From: Streptomyces sp. CB01201
Lineage (GTDB): Bacteria > Actinomycetota > Actinomycetes > Streptomycetales > Streptomycetaceae
DNA length: 64,000 nucleotides
Direction: 5' to 3'
NCBI RefSeq assembly: GCF_002803085.1
Contig: NZ_NNBJ01000007.1
Location: 186,001-250,000 of the forward strand
Part shown: one piece after another, positions 51,901 to 63,900 of the stretch
How the letters are laid out: every line of letters starts with the position of its first letter
How positions within the stretch are numbered: position 1 is the first letter of the stretch
Translations under genes and position numbers: made by a program
The notes under the pieces: model-generated
Seen by the model: only the letters and a program-made list of their open reading frames with translations
Told to the model about the DNA's origin: nothing
The model's database searches: none

Positions 51901-54900
51901 AGCCGTGGAGGTCGTGCGTGACCTCAACCAGCGCTTCGGCACCGGGCTCGACGCGGTCGCCGTCTACGATCACCCGACGGTCCCCTCGCTCGCGGCGGCG
52001 CTGCTGGCTGCCTCACGCCAGTCGCGCGCGCTGCACCGGAAAGCGGTGCGCCGACAGCCGCCGACGCCTTCCCCAGCGCCAGCTCCAACGCCCGCACCGG
52101 CTTCCGTTCCGGCCCCCGCCCCCCGGCCGGCAGCCGTGGCGCCACCCGCCCCGCCCCCGGCCGTGTCCGCACCCGCCCTCCCAGCCGCGCCCTCCGCGCC
52201 TCCCGGCATGGTGACGCTCCGCCCGGTCGAGGCCCCCGTGACGGTGGCGGCGCCGTCTGCCGTCGCACCGCCCGCCGACCCGCCGCGCACCGGCGGCACA
52301 CGCACGGGGGACATCGCGGTCATCGGCATGTCGGGCCGCTTCCCCGGCGCTCCCGACCTGGACGCCTTCTGGCGGAACCTGGCCGCCGGACGCCGCGACA
52401 TCACCGAGATCCCCGCCGACCGCTGGGACGCGGACCGCTGGTACGACCCCGACCGCTCCGTGGCGGACAGGTCCGACAGCCGGTGGGCGGCGCTGCTGGA
52501 CGGCGTCGACGCGTTCGACCCGGCGTTCTTCAAGCTGTCGCCCCTGGAAGCCGAGGCGATGGACCCGCAGCAGCGCCTGTTCCTCCAGGAGGCGTGGAAG
52601 AGCCTGGAGGACGCGGGCCACGCGGCCGGACAAGAACCCCTCCCGCGCTGCGGTGTCTTCGTCGGCTGCGGGACCGGGGACTACGACACGGTGCTCGCCG
52701 AAGCGGGCCGCGCCGACACCACCCACGCCTTCCTGGGCACGTCGCCCTCGATCCTTGCCGCCAGGATCGCGTACCTCCTCGATCTGCGCGGACCGACGCT
52801 GGCCGTGGACACCGCCTGCTCGTCCTCGCTGACCGCCGTTCACCTGGCCTGCGAGAGCATCCGGCGCGGTGAGTGCGAGACGGCACTCGCCGGCGGCGTC
52901 GCCGTGATGCTGACCCCTCGACTGCACATCAGGTCGAGCAACGCCGGAATGCTCTCGCCGACCGGCTCCAGCGCCCCCTTCGACGCCTCCGCGGACGGCA
53001 TCGTCCTGGGCGAGGGGGTGGGTGTGGTGGTCCTGAAACCGCTGGAGCGGGCGGTCGCCGACGGCGACCACATCCACGGTGTCATCCGCGCCTCCGGCGT
53101 CAACGGCGACGGCCGGACGAACGGCATCACCGCGCCCAGCGCGGCCTCCCAGGCCGACCTGATCCGTCGCGTCCACAGTGCGGCCGGGGTGACCCCGGCG
53201 GACATCGGCTACGTGGAGGCCCACGGCACCGGCACACCGCTGGGCGATCCCATCGAGGTCAAGGCGCTGCAGCAGGTGTTCGGCGACGGCGAGTCGCGCA
53301 CCGGCTTCTGCGGGCTCGGATCGGTCAAGGGCAACATCGGCCACACCACCATGGCCGCGGGTGTCGCCGGCCTGATCAAGGTACTGCTGGCACTGCGTCA
53401 CGGACAGCTGCCGCCGTCCGTCGCGTTCACGACGGCCAATCCCGAGATCGACTTCGAACGGGGCCCGCTGCGGGTCGTGACCGAACTCACCGACTGGCGG
53501 CCGGGTCCTTCGGGTCTGCGGGTGGCCGGGCTCAGCAGCTTCGGCTTCAGCGGCACCAACGCCCACCTCGTGGTCGCCGAAGCCCCGGCTGCCGGCACGT
53601 CCCGCACCGGTGGCACGGCCGAGGAGGCAGCCCAGGACACGACGGAGAGCTGGCACCTGGTCCCGGTGTCCGCCCGCACCCGGGGCGCGCTGGCCCGCGG
53701 GCTGGTCCAACTCGCCGACGCGCTCGGCGAGGGCTCCGCCGTCCCGAGCGGCGCCACGCTCGCGGACGTGGCCTACACCCTCGCTACCGGGCGTACCCAC
53801 TTCCCGGTCCGCGCCGCCTTCGTCGTCCGAGACCGGGCGGAGCTGGTACGCGAGCTGCGCCGCGCGGCCGCCGGCGCCGACGACGGCGCGGGTCCCGAGC
53901 GGCCCGGCGAGCTCCTGCGGCTGGCGGAGGCGTACGTACGGGGCGACGACATCGACTGGCCCGCGCCGCACGCGCACACAGCCGTGCGCCGAGTGCCGCT
54001 GCCCACGTACTCGTTCGAACGCGGCCGCCACTGGGCCGTGCCCGAGACACCGGCCGTCGGCACGGTGCGCCGCCGGGTGGACCCCTCGGACTGGATGGTC
54101 GACGACCACCAGGTGGGAGGGCTGCCCGTACTGCCGGGTGTCGCGAGCCTCGAACTGGCGGCGGAGGCTGCCGCCGCGCACGGCATCACGGGCCCGGTCC
54201 GTGTCTCCGCCGTACGGTGGCTCCGGCCCGTGGAGGTCACCGCGCCCCGCGAACTCGTTTGCACGGCGACCTTCCATCCCGCCGGGGGCCTGCGCTTCGA
54301 GGTCACCGACGGCGTCGACCCGAAGGTGCCCTGCGTCCAGGGGCGCGTCGCGGCGATGCCCCCCGGGGAGCCGCCCGCACCCCTCGACATCCGCGCCTTA
54401 CAGGAGCGGTGCTCCCGTCGGCTGACCGCCGACCGGCTCTACGCGGCCTTCGAGGCCGCCGGGATCAGCTACGGCCCGGCGTTCCGGGTGCTCGGCGAGG
54501 TCTCCGTCGCCGAGGGCGAGGACGGCACCGGGACCGGGGACGATGCGCTGGGAACGCTGCTCGCCCCGGCCGGACGCCTCCTGCACCCGGCCCTGCTCGA
54601 CGGCGCACTCCAGACGATCACCGCGGTCACGCCCGCGGACGGCGAAGGACCTCTCGTCCCCTTCGCGCTGGAGTCACTGGAGGTCTTCGGACCGGTCGGC
54701 ACACCCGCGTACGCGGTGGCGGCCCGGGACGGGCAGCGACGTTTCACGGTGCGGGTGACGGACGCCGAGGGACGGATCGCGCTGCGCTTCACCGGCGTGG
54801 CCCTGCGCCGGCTGTCCACCACCCCGTCACGCCCGCTGCCCGTCAGCGATCTCGTCTTCGTCCCCGCGCTACGGGATGCCGCCCCGCTGCCCGTCGAGGT

Positions 54901-57900
54901 CACCGGGGCGGGCGGCGGAGCGCGGGTATGGGTGTTCGGCGCGGACGGGGCCCGGCCGCTGGCCGACGCGCTGGCCGCGGTGCACGCGACGGCGGGGGAC
55001 AACGTCGAAGTCCTGCCCCCGGGCGCTGTCCTGGACGGTGCCGGGCTGCCGGACATCGTGTACTGGTGCGGCGGGGAAGCTGGACCCGAACCGTCTCCGG
55101 TCGGGCTGTTCCGGCTGTGCAAGGCCCTGATCGCCCAGGGCGCCGGAAGCCGCGGCCTCACGCTGAAGGTGGTGCTCAACGGGGCGGTGCCCACCGGCGA
55201 CGGAGAGGAGGTCCGGCCGCACGACGCGGGACTCCTGGGCCTCGCGCGGACCGCGGCGGCCGAGTATCCCGGGTGGCGGGTCGGCTGCGTGGACCTCGGG
55301 CTGACCTCCAACGACCCCCGAGCGATGGCCGCACGGCTCCTGCTCGAACCCTGTGCCGAACCGCTCGTCGTGCTGCGCGGGGAGCGTCGTGCGGTGCGCG
55401 TGCTGGAACCGCTGGCCGACGACCCGCGGACGTCCGCCCGGACCGAGCGCCCCCAGCCCTTCCAGGACAACGGCGTGTACCTCCTCGTCGGCGGCACCGG
55501 CGGCATCGGGACGGTCCTCGCCCGCCACCTGGCGAGCGGCTTCAGGGCACGGCTCGCGCTCGTCGGCCGGCGGCCACTCGACGCCGCCGTCCAGGCGCAG
55601 CTCGACGAGATCGAGGCGCTCGGCGGGCAGGGCGTCTACCTGCGCGGCGACATCACGGACGCCGCCGCGACGCGACGCGTGGTCACCGAGGCGCGCGAGC
55701 GTTTCGGCCACATCGACGGCGCCTTCCACAGCGCGCTGGTCCTGCGCGACCGCACCCTGACGAGCATGGACGAGGCCACTTTCCTCGACGTGCTCGGCCC
55801 CAAGACCACGGGCGCGGTCACCCTCGCCGAGGCGCTGGAGGACCAGCCCCCGCGCTTCCTCACCTACTTCTCCTCCGCTATCTCCTTCACCGACGCGGCC
55901 GGACAGGCCAACTACGCCGCGGCCAGCACCTACGAGGACGCCTGCGCGGCCGCACTGCGCCGTCGGCTGCCCTTCCCCGTGTCCGTCGTCAACTGGGGTT
56001 TCTGGGGGAGCGTGGGCGCCGTGGCCGACGCGCGCTACACCGAGCGGCTCGGCGCGTTCGGTATCGCGTCCCTCGAACCGGCGGAGGCCATGGCGGCGCT
56101 CGGCCTCCTGCTCCGCGACGACATCCCACAGGCCGTCGTCGCGAAGGGCAGTCCCGAGGGGCTGGCCCGGCTCGGCGTGGTCCACGGTGCGGCCGACGGT
56201 CCCGCCACCATCGGCACCGGATCCACCGCGGAGCCCGGCCTCGCCTCGGCGAGGGAAGGGTTCGCGGCGCTGGAACGGCTCGCCCCGGTCCTGCTCCGGC
56301 ACGCACTCGTCCGGCGGGAGGTCCTTCCCGAACCCGGAACGACAAGCACCGTCGCGCAGTTGAGGACCCGGCTGGGTTGTGTCCCCGCCAACGAACGGCT
56401 CTTCCAGGCGTTGCTGGAACTGCTCAGGCGCGCCGGGACACTCTGGGTGGACGGCGAGAACGTCGGGCTCGCGGCCGAGGCCCCGGCCGGCGCCACCGAG
56501 GACGGGGCCACGTCCCCACTGCTCGCGGCGCACCCCGCCATGCGCCCCCACGTGGAGCTCCTGCGGCGGTGCGTGGAGGCCCTGCCGTACGTTCTGGACG
56601 GCTCGCGCAATCCGGCGGAGGTGCTCTTCCCCAAGGGCTCCATGGCCTCCGTCGAGCAGGTCTACCGGGGCCAGCCGATCTCCGACCACTACCACCGGGT
56701 GCTGGCGAGGCAAGCCGTCGAAGCGGTGGAACGGTTCGCCCTCGCGGGGGCTCCAGCGGTCCGCGTCCTGGAGGTCGGCGCCGGCACGGGCGCGGGCACG
56801 AGCTTCGTCCTCGAGGCGCTTGCCGCCTGCGGGCGGCAGATCGAGTACTGCTACACCGACATCTCGACCGCGTTCCTGCGCCACGGCGAACGCGAGTTCG
56901 GCGCCCGCTTCCCCTTCGTCACCTTCCGTCCCCTGGACATCGAACGGCCGCCGACCGCGCAGGGCTTCGGGGAGAATGGGTACGACCTGGTCCTCGCCAC
57001 CAACGTCCTGCACGCCACCCAGGACATCGGCCGGACCCTGCACCACGTCCGCGGCCTGCTCAAGCCGGGCGGGGCGGCGCTGGTCAACGAGGTCACCCGC
57101 GCTTCCGACTTCCTGACCCTCACTTTCGGCCTGACTCCCGGCTGGTGGGCCTACCAGGACACGGACCTGAGGCTGCGTGACGCACCGCTGCTGGGCCCGG
57201 ACCAGTGGGGCAGCGCCCTGGCGGCTGCCGGATTCGGCCCCGTGCGCACCCTCGGCATCGCGGGGACACCGGAGCGTGAACTCGAGCAGTGCCTCTTCGT
57301 CGCCGAGGCGGCACCGGTGCCCGCGGCGGAACGCGCGACGGGACCGGCCCCCGCGCCGCAGCCGGCAGGCGAACGTGAGACGCCCGCCAGGGATCAGGTG
57401 CGCACCTATGTGCGCCGGGTCTTCGCGGAGGTACTCAAGTTCGGGGAGGAAGACCTCGACGATCGGGTCACCTTCGAGAACTACGGTGTCGACTCCCTCG
57501 TCAGCCTGACCGTCATCAGCCGCTTCGAGCAGGATCTGGGCGACCTTCCCGCCACGCTCCTGTTCGAACGCCTGACATTGGCCCAGCTGACCGACTACTT
57601 CATGACGGAACGTCAGAACGAGCTCGCCGAACTGATGCGGCCCGAGCCCGGACTCCGAACCGAGCCCGCACTCCGGACAGAGCCCGTCGTAACCGCGCCC
57701 GCCGTAACGACACCCGTTCCCCTGCCCGCCGCCGTGAGCCGCCCCGGCGACATCGCCGTCATCGGGGTCAGCGGCCGCTACCCCGGTGCCCCCGACCTCG
57801 ACAGCTTCTGGCGCAATCTCGCATCCGGCACGGTCAGCGTCACCGAGGTGCCCGCCGACCGCTGGGACTGGCGGCCGACCTTCGACGCGGAGCGCGGCAT

Positions 57901-60900
57901 CCCGCAGCGCAGCTACAGCCGGTGGGGAGCGTTCCTCGACGGCGTCGACCGCTTCGACCCCGCCTTCTTCGGCATCCTCGCCCGCGACGCCGCGAACATC
58001 GACCCGCAGGAGCGGCTGTTCCTGGAGACCACCTGGAACCTCCTGGAGGAGGCGGGGCACCTGGGGGAGCACACCCGCGAGACCAGCACTGGCGTCTTCG
58101 TGGGACTGATGTACGGGACCTACGGCCAGCTCGCCGCCACCGGATGGCCGAGCGGAAAGCTCTCCGGGGCGCACTCGGCCCATTGGTCCGTCGCCAACCG
58201 CGTCTCCTACTTCTTCGACTTCCAGGGCCCCAGCCTAGCGATCGACAGCGCCTGTTCGTCCTCGCTGAGCGCCGTCCACCTCGCCTGCGAGAGCATCCGC
58301 CGCGGTGAGTGCAGGACCGCCGTCGCGGGCGGAGTGAACCTGGTCCTGCACCCCGCCCACCATGTGTCCCTCAGCGCGCTCAACATGCTCTCCGCGGACG
58401 GCACCTGCAAGGTGTTCGACGCGCGCGCCGACGGCATCGTCCCGGGCGAGGGGGTCGGCGCGGTCCTGCTGAAGCCGCTGGAGCGGGCGGTCGCTGACGG
58501 TGACCGGATCTGGGGCGTCATCAAGGGCGGCTCGATGAACGCGGGCGGCAAGACGGGCGGTTACACCGTGCCCAACCCCAACGCCCAGACATCGCTGATC
58601 AAGGACGCGCTGACGCGGGCCGGGGTGGATCCGCGCACCGTTTCGTACGTCGAGGCCCACGGCACGGGCACCTCGCTGGGAGACCCGATCGAGACCGCCG
58701 CCCTCGCGCAGGCGTTCGGCACCGGCCCCGAGGACCACGCGTGCGCCGTCGGTTCCGTCAAGGCCAACATCGGCCACCTGGAGGGCGCGGCGGGCATCGC
58801 CGGCCTGACGAAAGTGCTCCTCCAGCTGCGTCACGGCAAGCTCGCGCCCTGCGCCAACCTGGAACACGACAACCCCAAGATCGACTTCGGGCCGCTGCGC
58901 CCGGTCCGACGGCTCACGGACTGGCCGGCGCCCTCCGCCGGCGCTCCGCGCCGCGCGGGCATCAGCTCCTTCGGCGCCGGCGGGGCCAACGCCCATCTCG
59001 TCGTCGAGGAGTACGTGACGCCGCAGGCGCCGCCTGCACCAGCACACCCCGGGCCCCACCTGTTCCTGCTGTCGGCCCGGTCCCCGGAGCAGCTGCGCCA
59101 CCACGCGCGTCGGGTAGCCCGCCATCTCACGGACACGCACGGGGAGTTCGACGTACTGGCCGCCCTCGCCTGGACCAGCCAGACCGGACGCAAGGACTTC
59201 GCGGAGCGACTGGCGGTCGTCGCCCGGGACACCGCCGCACTCGCCGCGGAACTGCGGGCCTTCGCCGACGGCGGACCGGAGCGTGCGCCCACGACGGTGA
59301 CGGGGCACGCGGCCCGTTCGGCGGCCGGCGGCGGCCACGACCGCGCCGAGGCGCTGCTGCGGGACGCGTGGACGCAGACGGACATGTCCAGGGAGCGGGC
59401 CCTCGCCGGACTCGCGGCGCTGTGGACCGAGGGCGTCAGGATCGGCTGGCGCGACCTGTGGTCCGCACACCCGCCGCAGCGCGTTCCCTTCCCCACCTAC
59501 CCCTTCGAGCGCACCCGGCACTGGCTCGACACCGGCGTGGTGGATCCCACCCTGGGCGGCGATCGGACCCCGGCCGCCCACCGGTATCTGGTCCCGGTCC
59601 ACGAGCCGGCGCCGCTGAGCGGGCCCGAGGACGCGCCGGCCACGGTGCTCCTGCTGGCGGCCGATCCTTCCGTACGCCGGGCGACTGCCGAGGCATTCGC
59701 GGCACGGGGCGTGCGATGCGTCCACGCGATCCCGGGCGAGGCGTTCGAGGAGCGCGAGACCGACGCGTTCACCCTGGTGCCGGGAGACCGGGAACACTTC
59801 CGGCGTCTGACCGACGCGCTCGCCGCCCGCGACCGGCTTCCCGACGCGCTCGTGCTCGCCTGCCCCTCCTCCCCGGGCGGAGACGGCCTTCCCGGGCCGG
59901 GGTCGCTCGCCGACGACCTCGCCGCAGGGCCGTATTCGCTGCTTTGGGCAGCGGCCGCGGTGCTGGAGCGCGGCAGGAAGGTTCCGCTGCGGGTGGCGGT
60001 GCTGCACGGTCCGGCCGAGCGCCGGCCGCAGTTCTCGGCGCTCGGCGGACTGCTGAAGTCCCTGGCGCTGGAGCACAGCACCTTCCGCGCCGTGCGCGTG
60101 GAGCACGACGACAGCGGCGGCGGCTCTACCGCCGCGCTCGGCGCCCTGCTCGCCGACGAGACCGTCCGCGTCGGCGAGGGTGTCACCGAGGTGACGTACC
60201 GTCACGGTGTCCGCTCCGTAAAGCGGCTGGTCGACCGCACCGAGGACGCGGAGGGCCCGGGGGACGGCCCTGATCGCTCCGGCGACGCCCGGGTGCGGGC
60301 CGGCGGGACCTATCTGGTCACCGGCGGAGCGGGGGGGCTCGGGCTGTTGTCCGCGGCATTCCTGGCCGACCAGCAGCCCGTCAACCTGGTTCTGGTGGGG
60401 CGCTCGCCGCTGGACGCCGAGATCGAACGACGGACGGCCGCGCTGTGGCGTGGCGGCTCCACGGCCTGGTACCGCCCGACCGACCTGCGCGACGCGGACG
60501 ACGTCACCGGGCTGGTCGACGACATCCGCGCCCGCTACGGCGCGCTCAACGGCGTCCTGCACGCCGCAGGCGTGCGCCACGACAGCCGGGCCGTGCGCAA
60601 GACGGCGGTGGAGGTGGCGGAGGTGCTCGGCCCCAAGGTCGCCGGTACGCTCCTGCTCGACCTCGCCACCCGCGGGGAACCGCTCGACTTCTTCGCCGTC
60701 TTCGCCTCGCTCGCGGGGGAGACCGGCAACCTGGGCCAGACCGACTACGCCTACGCGAACGCCTTCCAGTTGGACTTCGCCGCTGCCCGCGAGCGGCTCA
60801 GGCGCTCCGGTGCCCGGCCGGGCCGCACCTTCGCGATCGGCTGGCCGCTGTGGGCGGAGGGCGGTATGGCGGTCGACGACGCCACACGGCGGCTCTTCGC

Positions 60901-63900
60901 ACGGCGCTGGTCGATGGTCCCGATGCGTACGGAGACCGGCCTGCGGGTCTTCCAGGAGGCCCTTTCCGGTACGCACACCCGGTACCTGGTCGTGGAGGGC
61001 GCCACGGACCAGGAGCCGCCCGACGACATCCCGCAAGGCATGACAGCGACAGCACCGGCAGCCATGCCCGTGACAGCGACGGAGAGGACGGCCGTGGAAC
61101 AGGAGCAGAGCGTGGAGGAGATCCGCGAGGAGCCGGTTCTCCCCTTGGCCGAGGCCCGGCTCCGTTCCTTCGCCGCCGAGTTCCTGATGGTGGCCGAGGA
61201 CGAGGTGGACCTGGAGGCCGAACTGATGGACCTCGGGTTCGACTCGATCTCCCTGGGCCAACTGATCGAGCAGGTCAACGACGTCTACGGGTTGGACCTG
61301 CTGCCCACCGTGCTGTTCGAGAACCCGACCCTGGGCGACCTCGCCCGCTACCTCGACGACCGGCACGGCGAAGCGGTACGGCGCACGCACCGCCCGACTC
61401 CCCAGACCACTGCCGAGGCGGCGGTCACGGAGGCCGCGGTCACCGAGGAGGACCCGCGCCCCGTGATCCTGTCCGAGGCACCGTCCAGCTCCGTACGCAG
61501 GGACGTCGCCGTCATCGGCATGGCGGCCAGGCTGCCGGGCTCCCCAGACCTGGAGGCGTTCTGGCGCCACCTGGTGGCGGGCGATGACCTGGTCACCGGT
61601 CCCCCCGCCGACCGTACGGAGCTGCTGGCACATCCCGACGCGGCCTCGATGCGCGGCGGTTTCCTGGAGGGCGTCGGCGACTTCGACGCGGCGTTCTTCC
61701 GTATCTCACCGACCGAGGCCCGGCAGATGGACCCCCAGCACCGGATCTTCCTGGAGACCGTCTGGCGGACCCTGGAGGACGCCGGCTACCGGCCCGACGA
61801 GTTGAGCGGTACCTCGACGGGAGTGTTCGCGGGTGTGGCCACCGCGGACTACGCCGAACTCGTCGCGCGTTCCGGTGCCCCCATGCAGGCCCACATGGCG
61901 ACGGGTATCGCCAGGTCGCTGCTGGCCAACCGGATATCCCACCAGCTCGACCTGCACGGCCCCAGCGAGACCGTGGACACGGCGTGCTCCAGCTCGCTGG
62001 TCGCCCTGCACCGGGCGGCCCGCTCCGTGGCCGAGGGCGAGTGCTCCATGGCCCTGGCCGGAGGGGTCAGCCTCCAGCTCAGCCCGGGGTTGTTCACCGT
62101 GTTCACCCAGGCCGGAATGCTCAGCCCCACGGGACGCTGCCGCACGTTCGACAAGGACGCCGACGGATACGTACGGGGCGAGGGCGCGGGCGCGGTCCTG
62201 CTCAAGCCGCTCGACCGGGCCGAGGCGGACGGCGACCGGATCATCGCGGTGATCCGCGGCAGCGCGGTCAACCACTGCGGCAAGTCGCCGTCGCTGACCG
62301 CCCCCAACCCGCGCGCCCAGGCCGACGTGCTCGTCCGCGCCCATCAGGCGGCGGGCATCTCACCGTCCACCGTCACCTGCCTCGAAACGCACGGCACCGG
62401 CACCTGGCTCGGCGACCCGATCGAGGTCGAGGGGGCGAAGGACGCGTTCGCGCGGCTGTACGCGGAGGCGGGGGACGACGTACGGGAGGCGCCGGGCATC
62501 GCGATCGGCTCGGTGAAGACGAACATTGGCCACCTGGAGGCCGCCTCGGGGATCGCGGGCGTGCTCAAGGTGCTGCTGAGCATGGTGCACCGCACGCTCC
62601 CCGCCCACCTGCACCTGCGCGAACCCAATCCGTACCTGCGCCTGGCCGACACTCCGTTCCGCATCAACGACCGGACCACCGAGTGGGAGGGCGCCAAGGA
62701 CGAGAACGGCCGGCGCACCTGGCGCGCGGGCGTCAGCTCCTTCGGATTCGGCGGGACCAACGCCCATGTGGTGCTGGAGGCGTGGAACCCGCCCGTGGAC
62801 GACCCCACGGACGAGCGGACGCGCAGGCAACCGCTGCCCGCCGCGCGCTTCAGGCCCCAGCGCCACTGGTTCAGTGAGACGCCCGGTGACGCCCAGGACT
62901 CCGCGCGCTTCGCGGACGCTGGCGCTCCCGCGCCGACGGGTGAGCGACCCAAGGTGAAGCTCGCCCCCCTCGCGCAGGCCGATCCCACTCCCGCCCCCGC
63001 TCCTGCCACGGGACCGACGCCGCCCGCACCACCCGCGCCGGCGGGGGAAGGACCGGGGGAAGTACTGCCGGTCGTCCGCGCGCTGCTGGCGAACATCCTG
63101 GGCCTGCCCGTGGACGAGGTGACCGATCAGGCGGCCTTCGCCGACCTCGGTCTCGACTCCATCTTCCGTATGGACCTGGCCCGCGCACTCAACGACCGGT
63201 ACGGACTCGACCTGAAAGGCGCGGACCTCTACGAGTACGACTCCAGCGGCCGCCTGGCGGCCCACGTCGCGACGCTGACAAGGCCCCCGGCGCCCCCGGC
63301 CGCCGCAGCTGCTCCCGTGGTCCCGGCGGCCCCCGTGCATGCCGTCCCGTCCGCCGCGGACGAATCACCGTCCAGTGCGGACGAACCCCAGGAGGCACTG
63401 GTCCGGCTGCTGACAGACGTCGTCGGGCACGACCTCGACCCGGAACTCACCTTCGAGGCGAACGGCCTCTCCTCCTTCGACATGCTCCGGGTGGTGAGCG
63501 CGCTGGAGAAGAATCTCGGGACCCTGCGCAAGACACTGCTGTACGACCAGCCCACCGTCGCGGCCCTCACCGAGCACCTGAGCGACGTGTACGGTGCGGA
63601 GGCGCTGGCAAGGGTCCGGGTCGCCGACGCGCACCCGCACGCCGCGGACGAGGCACCGCCCGGCCCCGCCCACGACTCCGATGGCGGCGGCGGACTCGCC
63701 GACACCGCGCTGCTGCCCCGCGACGAGGCCCTGACCGACCCGGAGCTCGGTCCGGTCATCGCCCGCCTCGAAGCCGCGCACGGCAAGGAGAGCGGCCTGG
63801 CCGGCCGCGACATAGCCCCGCTCGTCTTCGTGGGCGCGGAGCGGCGCGGCTTCTACGCCTGCTCCCGCAAGGGCCCGGCCATGCTCGTGTGGGTCTACAC

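Noticed and set aside
55890..55950. KR with YAAAS instead of YAAAN as a dead reductase
   Set aside because: Variation at this position is common in trans-AT KRs next to methyltransferase domains, and the NADPH motif is intact.
52873..57180. A 1,435-codon forward open frame in a different phase
   Set aside because: It is Arg/Pro-rich shadow sequence; the KS, DH, KR, MT and ACP motifs here all lie in the frame starting at 45,926.
58235..61633. A 1,132-codon reverse open frame
   Set aside because: Antisense shadow of KS-KR-ACP in the giant PKS.
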